Assembly (NCBI GenBank): GCA_003979035.1 | Contig: RXOA01000043.1 | Span: 1 to 44,538 of the forward strand | Source: Candidatus Bipolaricaulota bacterium | GTDB taxonomy: Bacteria > Bipolaricaulota > Bipolaricaulia > UBA7950 > UBA9294 | Reading direction: 5' to 3' | Length of the DNA stretch: 44,538 nt | Part shown: positions 32,024 through 40,801 of the stretch, one piece after another | Layout: the number at the start of each line of letters is the position of its first letter | Numbering within the stretch: position 1 is the first letter of the stretch | Notes under the pieces: generated by a model | What the model was told of the DNA's origin: nothing | The model's input: only the letters and a program-made list of their open reading frames with translations | The model's database searches: none | Program-made: the position numbers and the translations under genes

Positions 32024-35000
32024 TTAGATGTCACTGGCAATACTCTTGTCTTCCTCCAGACTGCTTGTCGGCACTGGGTGCTTGAACCCGGTGCCGGCCG
32101 GAATTCTCTTTCCAACAATGATGCTTGGCTTCAACCCCTGAAGATCATCGACCTCTCCACGCAGCGATGCTTCGGCAAGGACTTTGGTCGTACGCTGGAA
32201 CGAGGCCGCCGAAAGCCAACCCTTGGTCTGAAGCGCCGCGCGAGAGATCCGGAGCAACTCGCGCTCGCCAGCGGGAAGCGCCTTGTCCTCAAGCGGCACA
32301 TCGACGACTTCATCTTCGCGCGCTACGCGGATCTGCGCCACGCTCTCCCGCTCAGCCAGCACCAGGATCTCAGGCGTCAGCGGATCCCCGGCCGCGGCCA
32401 GCAAGCGTCCGGCGACTGCCACATCCTCGGCAAGCGATAGCCCCAGCGATTCTTGACGCAACCGCGCCATGTCTTGATTCCATTGCACAAGCCGGTTGGT
32501 CTCGGCGCGGAACTCCTCAAGCATCACCAGATCACCGATCAGGAAACACGAATCCCCGCGGTCCGTCACCCTGACGTTGTTCAAGATCTGACGGATGATC
32601 ACCTCGAGGTGCTTGTCATTGATGTCCACGCCCTGCGCTTTGTAAACCTTGTGAATCTCCGTAATCAGATAGTGCCTCGTCTTCATGACGCCGGCGAGGT
32701 CAAGAAGAGAGTGCGGAGAAACCACTCCCTTGGTGAGCAGATCTCCTTCGCTGACTTTGTCGCCGGCACGGACGGTAGCCATCATGTCGATCTCTACCAC
32801 GCTCTTGGGGCGAATCGCGACCTGGGCCAACAGGCCATCATCTTCGATCGACTCGACATACACCGTGTCCGTATTCGGGATCTCCAAACGGATGACCCGC
32901 TCTCCCTCGCGTACCGGATCCCCGTACGACTTGAGCGGCGTGAGATCCGAACTCAACGGAATCCGCATTCCTCGGCCGTCAGGGTTGTAGACAAGAATCC
33001 GATCCTCAAGGACCGCGACCGTTCCGTCCCCCTCTGCGGCGATAAAGATCGGCTTCGATCGAGAGGTGAGCTGATCCCCGTGGGAAACCTTCGCTCCCGC
33101 TTCGACCATCATTCTCGCGCCAAAGGCGATCTCATATTCCTGAATCTCACCGCCGCCGCTTACAAGCTGGAAAACGCGTTCCCGATCCTCCGGGACCACG
33201 ATGGTCCCTCCGCGATCGGCAACCACGGCCTCGACATGGAATCGTTCCGTGATTGCCTCCGTGGCTTCCACACGATCTCCGTCTTTGACATTGGGAGCCA
33301 CGCCCGAAGGGAGAAGATAGGCACGATCTCCGCCTGCCGTGTCAAGAACGAGAAGCTCTCGCTCGGCGCCTGTACCGATCAAGTACACTTCTCCGGCACA
33401 TGGGCTCGATGCGTTGATCAGCTCGTCGACCGTCATGTCCGCGCCTGCTTCGGCACGCACGATCTGCGACGGCAGACGAAGCGTTCGCAATTCTCCGACG
33501 ATCTCGACCTCATCCAGCCCGCTCGCAAGCGGTGTCACGCTGGCAACGTGCCCGTCGATCGGAGCAATTCCGGCTTCTTGGCCACTCTTGATCGTCTTGC
33601 GCGCTTCGAACAACTCCTCGGCACGCGGCAACCCCTGCGTGATGTCTTCCCCGGCGACCCCGCCGGTATGGAACGTTCGCATTGTCAGCTGAGTTCCCGG
33701 CTCGCCAACCGACTGGGCAGCGATGACTCCCACAGCGGTCCCCAACTCGACCGGTCTGTGTTGACTCAAGTCGTATCCGTAGCACAGCTGGCAGACACCA
33801 TTCACTGTCTCGCATGTCATTGGAGAACGAATGAGAATCTGGGGACGAACGCGAATCGAGGTGATCTTCGCCGTGTGGAGCATCTCAATCAGACGCGTCG
33901 TCAGGACTTCGTCCGCTTGGACCAGAACCCGATTGCTCTCGGGGTCGCGGACATCTGAGACGCTCTTGGTCCCAAGAAGCCGCTCCGCCTTCTTCCCGGT
34001 TCCCACCGGGAGATCCACTTCCAGCGTCCCGATCAACTCCGCAAGATCGCGGGTGATCCACTGATTGGCTTCAACAAGAATTTCTCCCGACTTCGGGTTG
34101 AGGATCGGGCGGCTGGCAACCCGGCCGTAGACCCGTTCTTCAATCGTCTCCATGATGTCGTTCTTTCCGTATCTCAGCGGATCGATTTCGACACCCTGCG
34201 TCGTGCCGCAGTCTATTTCTCGACTGATCGTATCGGATGAAGCATCGACCAAGCGTCGGGTGAGATAGCCGGAGTCGGCGGTCTTGAGCGCCGTGTCGGC
34301 CGCTCCCTTTCGTCCGCCGTGCGTAGAGATGAAATACTCCATCATGTCCAAGCCTTCGCGGAAATTGGAGATAACCGGCATCTCGATGATCTCTCCCGAG
34401 GGTCCGGCCATCGGTCCGCGCATCCCGCACAACTGCTTCACTTGGTCCGGACCACCTCGAGCGCCCGAGTTCACCATCCCGAAGACCGGGTTATACGGAT
34501 CAGTTCGCAGGTTGGCCATCGTCGCGTCCTCGACCTCGTCAACGGTCTTCCGCCAAATTCGAATCACAGCTTCCTGCCGTTGCTTCTCCGTTGCCAGCCC
34601 CATCTCGTACAGCCGGTTGATCCTCTGCACAGCGGAGTAGGATGTCTTGACGATGTCTTCCTTGTTCGGTGGGATCAGACAGTCCTTGATGGAAATCGTC
34701 AGGCCGGATTGGGTCGCGTACCGGAAGCCAAGATCCTTCAAACTATCCAGCAATTCGGAAGCGCGCGCCCAGCCGAACTGACTGTGGCATTCCATCACCA
34801 GCTTCCGGATCGCGCGCCGGTCCATGACCTTGTTGTAGTCACGGATTTCCTCAGGGACGACCGCGTTCAGTTCCGCCCGTCCGAGCGTCGTCTCGACGAT
34901 CTTGCCGTCGATGCGAATCCGTATCGGACTGTGGAGATCCAGGAACCCACTCTCGTGGGCTCGGAGCGCCTCATCAAGGTCGCGGAACGCCATACCGGCA

Positions 35001-36973
35001 CCCTTGCTCCTCTCATCCAGCAACGTCAGGTAGTAGTAGGCGTAAATCGGATCCTGCGTGGGAAGGCTGAGAGGCTCGCCGCTCGAAGGAGAAAGAATGT
35101 TACGCGGTGCAGCCATCAGCTCTCGAGCCTCACGGATCGCTTCTTCTGAGAGGGGAAGGTGAACCGCCATCTGATCGCCATCGAAGTCGGCATTGTACGG
35201 CGGACACACCAGCGGGTGTATGTGAATCGCTTCTCCATCGACCAGGATCGGCTCGAACGATTGCATCGACAGACGATGCAGTGTCGGCGCGCGATTGAGA
35301 AGAACGGGATGATCCTTGATCAGCTTCTCGAGAATATCCCAGACTTCCGGCATTTCGCCGCGCATCGCTCGGTTCTTGATCTCGTCGAAATCCGAGAAAG
35401 TCGTGGTCTCAAGATGGTGAAGAATAAACGGCTTGAACAGCTCGAGCGCCATCTTCTTCGGGATACCGCACTGAGAGAGCTTCAGCTTGGGATCGACGAC
35501 GATCACGGCACGCCCCGAATAATCCACACGGCGCCCAAGCAAATTGCGTCGCAGACGTCCGTGCTTCCCGTGTATCCGCTCCGACATCGACTTCAAGGGC
35601 CGGTTGTCGCGACCACGAATCGGGTTCTCCTTCTTCTCGTTGTGAATCAAGGCATCGACCGCTTCTTGCAGCATGCGGCGCTCATTGCGGAGGATGACTT
35701 CCGGCGCTCCCATATCGATGAGTTTCTTGAGACGGTTGTTGCGGTTGATGATTCGGCGATAAAGATCGTTCAGATCTGTGGTCGCGAATTTTCCACCTTC
35801 GAGCTGGATCATCGGCCGCAATGCCGGTGGAAGCACCGGGATGACGTCAAGGATCATGTCCGACGGGCTGTTGCCGGAGTCACGGAGCTGATCGACCACT
35901 TCAAGCCGCTTGATGTATCGGCGGCGGTTTCCTTCTGCCGTTTCGGTGCGAATCCGTTCCGTCAGATCTTCGTGAAGCTCGTCAAGATCAAGCACCTCAA
36001 GAAGCCCTTTCAGGCCCCCTGCACCTGTCATCGCGACAAAACCATCAGGGTACACGCGCTCGTACGCACGCTTGGACAGATAAGTTAGGGTCTCGCCCGG
36101 CTTCAGCGGTACGTCAGGGTTCTTGATCCGTGTGACCAGGAACACGAGCGTATCAAGGATCTCCCGATCGAGAACCTCGCCTTCGACGCCCTCGCCGTAT
36201 CGGTCCACAAGCATGTCAAACGCGGTTTTCGCACAAACATCTCCGGCGCAGCGCTCGGCGATAATGGCGCCTTCCTCAATCTCATCACCGTCTTCTAGCA
36301 GGATCTGAACATCGCCGACAATCGGATACTCCTGCGCTCCGATAACCACGGTGCGGACAGGTTCACCACTTGTCAGCTTGCGCTCTTCGAGCGTCACGCG
36401 GCCCCCATCTTCGGCAACCACACGGGGGGCGTCGGAAACGAAGTACGCCTGCTCAACCTCGAACGAGAACGCCTTCGTCAGCACATCGACTTCGGTGCCG
36501 TAAAGCATTTCCCCAACGCGGACTTCCTTGTTGTCCGAAGACGTTACGACCCATACGCTTTCTTCGATCGGTTCCGTTTCGTAGTAGGCGATGCGATGAA
36601 GCTCCCGCTTCTTCATCCCGAGCAGACGACTTAAGAGACTTGAGACTCCCTTCAAGAACCAGAAATGAACGACGGGGCTGGCAAGCGAGATGTGGGCCAT
36701 ATTGACCCGGCGCACCGAAGAATCGGTGACAAGGACGTGGCACTTCTCACAGGTAATCCCTTCGTATTTCTTGCCCTTGTACTTTCCACATGCGCACTCG
36801 TAGTCGTTGTCGGGACCGAAGATCTCCTCAGCATAGAGACCACCCCGTTCGGCTCGATGAGTCCGGTAGTTGATCGTCTCGGATTCGGTGATTTCGCCGT
36901 GAGACCATCCAATCATCACCGATGGCGAAGCCAGTTGTAGCTTGACACGCTTGATGTCATCCCCGGAAATCAA
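32024..36973 (-). CDS. rpoC: RNA polymerase beta' subunit with large lineage insertions
   Basis: TTG at 36973, five bases after AGGGAGG, is the best start and gives 1649 residues. The zinc ribbon CxC-12-CxxC is at C60, C62, C75 and C78. The catalytic NADFDGD is at 594-600, and the trigger-loop region reads GEPGTQLTMRTFHTGG with no E. coli-type SI3. Relative to E. coli, from memory, there are three insertions: about 150 residues after AYYETEP (36092-36568), about 210 beta-rich residues between ELFEAR and SPHSLLDLAG (32720-33598) with repeated GDxVxxGD-type sandwich-barrel motifs, and about 50 near LRQESLG. Such insertions recall Thermus, Aquifex and Thermotoga enzymes. rpoB does not lie upstream, an unusual arrangement. 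Confidence 0.97.
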   Translation of the reverse strand: MISGDDIKRVKLQLASPSVMIGWSHGEITESETINYRTHRAERGGLYAEEIFGPDNDYECACGKYKGKKYEGITCEKCHVLVTDSSVRRVNMAHISLASPVVHFWFLKGVSSLLSRLLGMKKRELHRIAYYETEPIEESVWVVTSSDNKEVRVGEMLYGTEVDVLTKAFSFEVEQAYFVSDAPRVVAEDGGRVTLEERKLTSGEPVRTVVIGAQEYPIVGDVQILLEDGDEIEEGAIIAERCAGDVCAKTAFDMLVDRYGEGVEGEVLDREILDTLVFLVTRIKNPDVPLKPGETLTYLSKRAYERVYPDGFVAMTGAGGLKGLLEVLDLDELHEDLTERIRTETAEGNRRRYIKRLEVVDQLRDSGNSPSDMILDVIPVLPPALRPMIQLEGGKFATTDLNDLYRRIINRNNRLKKLIDMGAPEVILRNERRMLQEAVDALIHNEKKENPIRGRDNRPLKSMSERIHGKHGRLRRNLLGRRVDYSGRAVIVVDPKLKLSQCGIPKKMALELFKPFILHHLETTTFSDFDEIKNRAMRGEMPEVWDILEKLIKDHPVLLNRAPTLHRLSMQSFEPILVDGEAIHIHPLVCPPYNADFDGDQMAVHLPLSEEAIREARELMAAPRNILSPSSGEPLSLPTQDPIYAYYYLTLLDERSKGAGMAFRDLDEALRAHESGFLDLHSPIRIRIDGKIVETTLGRAELNAVVPEEIRDYNKVMDRRAIRKLVMECHSQFGWARASELLDSLKDLGFRYATQSGLTISIKDCLIPPNKEDIVKTSYSAVQRINRLYEMGLATEKQRQEAVIRIWRKTVDEVEDATMANLRTDPYNPVFGMVNSGARGGPDQVKQLCGMRGPMAGPSGEIIEMPVISNFREGLDMMEYFISTHGGRKGAADTALKTADSGYLTRRLVDASSDTISREIDCGTTQGVEIDPLRYGKNDIMETIEERVYGRVASRPILNPKSGEILVEANQWITRDLAELIGTLEVDLPVGTGKKAERLLGTKSVSDVRDPESNRVLVQADEVLTTRLIEMLHTAKITSIRVRPQILIRSPMTCETVNGVCQLCYGYDLSQHRPVELGTAVGVIAAQSVGEPGTQLTMRTFHTGGVAGEDITQGLPRAEELFEARKTIKSGQEAGIAPIDGHVASVTPLASGLDEVEIVGELRTLRLPSQIVRAEAGADMTVDELINASSPCAGEVYLIGTGAERELLVLDTAGGDRAYLLPSGVAPNVKDGDRVEATEAITERFHVEAVVADRGGTIVVPEDRERVFQLVSGGGEIQEYEIAFGARMMVEAGAKVSHGDQLTSRSKPIFIAAEGDGTVAVLEDRILVYNPDGRGMRIPLSSDLTPLKSYGDPVREGERVIRLEIPNTDTVYVESIEDDGLLAQVAIRPKSVVEIDMMATVRAGDKVSEGDLLTKGVVSPHSLLDLAGVMKTRHYLITEIHKVYKAQGVDINDKHLEVIIRQILNNVRVTDRGDSCFLIGDLVMLEEFRAETNRLVQWNQDMARLRQESLGLSLAEDVAVAGRLLAAAGDPLTPEILVLAERESVAQIRVAREDEVVDVPLEDKALPAGERELLRISRAALQTKGWLSAASFQRTTKVLAEASLRGEVDDLQGLKPSIIVGKRIPAGTGFKHPVPTSSLEEDKSIASDI

Positions 36974-37111
36974 TCGATCCTCCCTCACACTCCCGCCGAA
37001 CAGCGGCACCGCCGCTGACGACAATCCCCGACAACGCACCCCACATTCCGCCTTGAATCGACCTGCTCGGGATGCGCCACATCATCCTGTTGATCTGGGA
37101 TGCTCGTCCGG

Positions 37112-37312
37112 TCATGTTCCAGTTCGCTTGCCATCGCGACGATCCGTTGTGTAGTATCCGCCGCCCTTGTAGATGACTCCAACACGCGGCAAGAGCCGAC
37201 GGCTTGCTTCCTGCCCACATTCCGGGCAGATCGCAACCGATCGATCGCCGTTCTGTTGCAGCACCTTGAACTTGGCCCCACACCCATCGCACTCGTACCG
37301 ATAAAAAGGCAT
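37112..37312 (-). CDS. FmdB-type small zinc ribbon protein
   Basis: ATG at 37312, after GGGGAGG, gives 66 residues starting MPFYRYECDGCGAKFKVLQQ. Two CxxC pairs, C8/C11 and C29/C32, form a zinc ribbon of the FmdB/CxxC-SSSS regulatory family. The C-terminus, with IYKGGGYYTTDRRDGKR, matches the family's FKGxGFYxTD segment. Function is not settled for this family; a regulatory or RNA-linked role is often proposed. It is followed by rpoC after a 138-bp gap in which no promoter was seen, so rpoC may be co-transcribed with it. Confidence 0.93.
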   Translation of the reverse strand: MPFYRYECDGCGAKFKVLQQNGDRSVAICPECGQEASRRLLPRVGVIYKGGGYYTTDRRDGKRTGT

Positions 37313-37417
37313 AGCCTCCCCTGATTTGACGACAAGGGATTCCGGCAAAACCCTTTGCTCTGGGAAGTGGAGCACCATGCACAGATGCTTCAACGCCCCG
37401 CCACTTTGATTCCTGAG

Positions 37418-37446
37418 AGTGTACAGCTTCGAGAAGCGCTCCTCAA
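37418..37446 (-). promoter_or_regulatory. Possible promoter for the FmdB-rpoC transcript
   Basis: On the minus strand, TTGAGG (37441-37446) and TACACT (37418-37423) are 17 bp apart, with four of six matches in each box. It lies about 100 bases before the FmdB start. Confidence 0.45.
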
Positions 37447-37468
37447 CCCCTGAGCGCGAGCAGATCCA

Positions 37469-38518
37469 TCAACACTGAACACCGATGCAGTGCCTGGCAA
37501 TTTCCGCGGGGGTTTCGAAGGGCTGCACGGTAAGCTGCGAGGTCTCATCCTCGTTCTCGAACCGATACTTCGCGACAATCGAAGCACGTTGTCCCACATC
37601 GCCGTGGGTAGCGGCGATTCGTGCCGCCACTTCGATAATTCGTGCGACCTCGTTTCCCGACTTCTCTTCCCACGCTGTCCGGACAAGGGCCATCGGCCCC
37701 TGACAGGATGCAAGATACACACGCAAATCGTTGGGGAAAAACAGATTCTGGAGCGCACGCTTTTCTTCCTCCGAGATGGCGAGAACGATCTTCACATCGG
37801 GAGGAAGCTTGTAGTAAAGATCGAAATCCAGCAGCTTGAGCCCATTGAGCGTAAACCCTTCTTCGCGAAAAAGGTTCGTCAACCGCTCCCCGAATCCGGG
37901 GCGCATCAATTTGCAGCGAGTTCGGCAAGGTGCGCCACTTGCCGTGTAGATACCCATCTCGTTCGCCAGCGACTCGAGCGCGTCTGCATCTTCGGCTGTC
38001 CAAGCAAAGGAAGTTTCACTCCCGATGACCCCCTGCACATCCGGATCTAGCGGCGGAAGAAGCTTCGCCGAAAGCGGCCGGAAAATTCGCCCGGATGCTC
38101 CCAGTCGGGCGGCAATCAGGGCAAGGTCGTCCACCGATAGGCCGTGCTCGCCGGCGACTTCGCCGGTCACAAGGAATTGCGCTCCGATCCTCTCCATGTA
38201 CCGCACCCCTCGCGTGAGCAGCAAGCTGCGGCAGCTGAAGCACGTTCGAGCAATCGAAAACGGCTCCCCGGTGGGGGTGCTCACCAATTGCCGGACTTCC
38301 CGCTTCAGGGATTGGGTTCGATACTTCATGTTCGCCCAGTCAAGCTTGAGCGTCTCTCGGAAGTGGTCCAACTCCTCGAACAGCGGACCCCGGAAGTGAA
38401 GAAGGCAGACTTCCTCGACTTGAGGAAGTCGGGCGACAAGCTCCGTGGCCACTTGACTGGCCAGGCTCCCTGAGAACAGGGACAATACTCTCACACCATG
38501 ATCCACAGGTTCGTTCAC
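37469..38518 (-). CDS. ThiI/MnmA-like protein with degenerate PP-loop
   Basis: The 349-residue product starts with GTG at 38518, three bases after hpf. It resembles the thiouridylase-like family of truncated ThiI proteins. It has a CFSCRSLLLTRGVRYME Cys motif near residue 93, then VTGEVAGEHGLS and RPLSAKLLPPLDPDVQG, and a Cys-containing SGAPCRTRCKLMRPGFGERL segment near 190-215. The C-terminal third (about 240-345) resembles the NFACT-R_2 RNA-binding domain attached to this family. The expected ATP-binding SGGxDS reads SGSLAS, so the PP-loop Asp is lost. ATP-dependent adenylation may therefore be impaired. A tRNA-thiolation-related role is only an inference from the family. Confidence 0.65.
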   Translation of the reverse strand: MNEPVDHGVRVLSLFSGSLASQVATELVARLPQVEEVCLLHFRGPLFEELDHFRETLKLDWANMKYRTQSLKREVRQLVSTPTGEPFSIARTCFSCRSLLLTRGVRYMERIGAQFLVTGEVAGEHGLSVDDLALIAARLGASGRIFRPLSAKLLPPLDPDVQGVIGSETSFAWTAEDADALESLANEMGIYTASGAPCRTRCKLMRPGFGERLTNLFREEGFTLNGLKLLDFDLYYKLPPDVKIVLAISEEEKRALQNLFFPNDLRVYLASCQGPMALVRTAWEEKSGNEVARIIEVAARIAATHGDVGQRASIVAKYRFENEDETSQLTVQPFETPAEIARHCIGVQC

Positions 38519-38521
38519 GTC

Positions 38522-39055
38522 TTAGAGTCTCGGTTCAATTAGTCCGTAATTCCCATCCCTTCGATGGTAAATGATGTTTACCTGATCCGTTTCCGCGTTG
38601 ATGAAGACAAGGAATCCTTTCTCGATCGCTTCAAGCTGCAACGCCGCCTCTTCAGGGAGCATCGGTTTCCGGAAGTAGGTGTCCGTTCGAATGATGCTCT
38701 TCGGCTCGCCTGTCCCGGGCACATCTTCGGAGGACGCCATCTTCTCCTGAACGGGACTGCGGTCCCTCGTCTCTTGAAGATGGCTTTTGTACTTCACAAG
38801 CTGCCTTCGAAGCTTGTCAATCGCCCCGTCGATTGAAGCATACATGTCCGTGGACACTTCATGCGACGCGACGACTTTGCGATTGGTCAAGTGAGCGTGA
38901 AAATCGGCAATCTGGCGCTCTTTTTCCACGGATAGAACGACGTCCACACTGATCATGCCGTCGAAGTAGCGTTCGAGCCCCTCTGTCTTTTCCACGACGT
39001 AGGCTCGCAACGCCTCACTGGAAGATGTGTGCCGCTCGACAATCTTGAGCTTCAC
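38522..39055 (-). CDS. hpf: Ribosome hibernation promoting factor, long form
   Basis: GTG at 39055, with AAAGGAGG eight bases upstream, gives 177 residues. The N-terminal domain (about 1-100) matches HPF/YfiA, with LRAYVVEKTEGLERYFDGMI and DMYASIDGAIDKLRRQLVKY, and would bind the decoding region to silence ribosomes. The C-terminal domain (about 120-177), with RKPMLPEEAALQLEAIEKGF and VNIIYHRRDGNYGLIEP, is the long-form dimerisation tail that makes 100S particles. It has its own promoter and is followed closely by the ThiI-like gene. Confidence 0.97.
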   Translation of the reverse strand: MKLKIVERHTSSSEALRAYVVEKTEGLERYFDGMISVDVVLSVEKERQIADFHAHLTNRKVVASHEVSTDMYASIDGAIDKLRRQLVKYKSHLQETRDRSPVQEKMASSEDVPGTGEPKSIIRTDTYFRKPMLPEEAALQLEAIEKGFLVFINAETDQVNIIYHRRDGNYGLIEPRL

Positions 39056-39087
39056 GACCCCTGCCTCCTTTCCCTCTTGCCAACAGG

Positions 39088-39116
39088 ATTGTAGCAGAGA
39101 TCGCGTGCGCGGTCAA
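39088..39116 (-). promoter_or_regulatory. Sigma70-type promoter of hpf
   Basis: On the minus strand, TTGACC (39111-39116) and TACAAT (39088-39093) are exactly 17 bp apart, with five of six matches in each. The predicted start lies about 25 bases upstream of the GTG and keeps the Shine-Dalgarno inside the leader. Confidence 0.85.
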
Positions 39117-39147
39117 ACGGCTTACTTTGAGTCGATGTGCCGTAAAG

Positions 39148-40692
39148 TTAAACTAATTGAGGTATAGCTCCTACACCACAAATCCCTGCTCTCAGCCCGG
39201 ATACAATCGCACGAAGGTCATCCGCACGCAAATCCGGTTCATAGATGCGGAATTCGCGGTTCACGAACCCGTTCAGGTCGCTTCGATAATACAATGAACC
39301 TGCCCTTCGCTCCTGGACGATGAGGCCCATGTCGAGAAACTGGCGTGGAGGCTCATCAAGCATGACGCCGGCGGCGCAATCGATCCACGCTGCGATTTGC
39401 TCCACGGAGTACGAATTCGGCGCATGGCTCAACGCAAACGCAAGCATTCGACGATGGACGAGGCTTGTTCGCGAAATTCGTTGCACGATTCGCTCGATCT
39501 GCCGCCGTACGGCGGGCGGAAGAACGTTCTCATCCTCCATTGGAATGTCAATCACATGCTCCGGCGGTTGGAGCATCAAGGTTCGATACTCCCTTTCTTC
39601 GCCAGCAGGCGGTGCGGCAATCTCGGCAACCTCCTCTTCGGATGACGGTTCCTCCAGATAGCGTCTCGGCGCGTGCGCGGAAGCCACTCCCACATCCTCC
39701 GTCGACTGGACCTCGACACGGATGTATCCAAGCGTCCGAGCGACTTCCTCCAGTTCCTGGATCCGTCCGTCTCGCTCCCCGATGAGAGACATCAGCTCCT
39801 CGATTCGCTCACGAAGGGCATCCGCTTCCGATTTCCTCCCTTGTCCCGCCTTCTTTGCCCGCTCGAGAACCTCAAGAATCGATTGACTGACTTGGCGCAA
39901 CTCCGGCGTGACAACGACATCAAGCGATGGCGTGAACCCCGCGTGGAATGTCTCCCGCTCGCGAACGTAGATCGGGAGGACCGAGTCGCCGTTCACAAAG
40001 ACGCAATCCCCTGTTTCCAGTCCGGTAATGATCTCTTTGACTTCCGTCTTTCGCCAGGGAAGGATCTCGCTGTAGACACGCATGTCGGCCTCGTGCACCA
40101 CCCGATGGAGGAACAACATTCCGGCCTGACTGAGAACGTCCTTCTCCACCTTTGCACTTCGCTGCGAGATGATGATCGCGCCGAGGCCGCGTTTTCGTCC
40201 GCGGAGCGCAACCCGCGTCACCAATTCCTTGACTGGGCCGCGAACAGCCTGTGGAATGAACTCATGAGCTTCTTCGATTCCGATGATGTACGGACGGCGA
40301 AGCTTGCCGGCAAGCGTCCAAAGCGCCGTTAGGTACTCCCGCAGAAACTCCGTCCGCTCTTCGGAGAGGAACCCGCTCAGGTCAACAACGACGGGAACAT
40401 TTTTCTCCATGCTGATCTCGGCCACTTCACGCGCGCACCCGGGGTCGACTTCGATTTCGACACCCTCGCCGGTTCCCACGACAAGAATCTCGTATTTCTC
40501 CTTGAGACCGAAGTACTCCCCATCGATGTCGATGATCGACAACGGGTAGTTGTTCCGCAGAAGTTCTTCGAAGATGACGCCTGCCGTATTCGATTTGCCC
40601 GATCCGCGGATTCCCAGGATCGCGATGCACTGCCCGATGATGTCTTCAAGGTCCAGTTGGAGGTCTTTGCTGATCTGTAGCGGTATCCCCAT
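39148..40692 (-). CDS. HerA-like DUF87 ATPase
   Basis: The 514-residue product belongs to the HerA/FtsK-type P-loop ATPases. Walker A is GIRGSGKS at 27-34, Walker B YIIGIEEAHEF near 135-145, and an RGRKRGLGAIIISQR segment near 180-195 supplies the sensor. There is a coiled-coil-like stretch at about 280-325 and a C-terminal winged-helix-like region from about 400. The N-terminal HAS barrel of classic HerA is absent and no nurA neighbour is seen, so a role in end resection is not assured. Related proteins pump DNA in hexameric rings. The start ATG has only a weak GGTGAG ahead. It lies 109 bp after the nucleotidyltransferase gene. Confidence 0.85.
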   Translation of the reverse strand: MGIPLQISKDLQLDLEDIIGQCIAILGIRGSGKSNTAGVIFEELLRNNYPLSIIDIDGEYFGLKEKYEILVVGTGEGVEIEVDPGCAREVAEISMEKNVPVVVDLSGFLSEERTEFLREYLTALWTLAGKLRRPYIIGIEEAHEFIPQAVRGPVKELVTRVALRGRKRGLGAIIISQRSAKVEKDVLSQAGMLFLHRVVHEADMRVYSEILPWRKTEVKEIITGLETGDCVFVNGDSVLPIYVRERETFHAGFTPSLDVVVTPELRQVSQSILEVLERAKKAGQGRKSEADALRERIEELMSLIGERDGRIQELEEVARTLGYIRVEVQSTEDVGVASAHAPRRYLEEPSSEEEVAEIAAPPAGEEREYRTLMLQPPEHVIDIPMEDENVLPPAVRRQIERIVQRISRTSLVHRRMLAFALSHAPNSYSVEQIAAWIDCAAGVMLDEPPRQFLDMGLIVQERRAGSLYYRSDLNGFVNREFRIYEPDLRADDLRAIVSGLRAGICGVGAIPQLV

Positions 40693-40801
40693 TGCGTTCT
40701 CACCACCGATTCGTTCTTGTGTGCCGAGCCGATCACGTCCCCCTCAGACTGCTGAAGAAGCCTATCGGAAGAGGTCTCGGTGTTGTAGGGCGGATGTCCC
40801 C

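Noticed and set aside
36974..37111. Extra small gene or longer rpoC N-terminus between the FmdB gene and rpoC
   Set aside because: Codons upstream of TTG 36973 do not match any beta' N-terminus, and the TTG has an ideal AGGGAGG; other frames here show no recognisable product.
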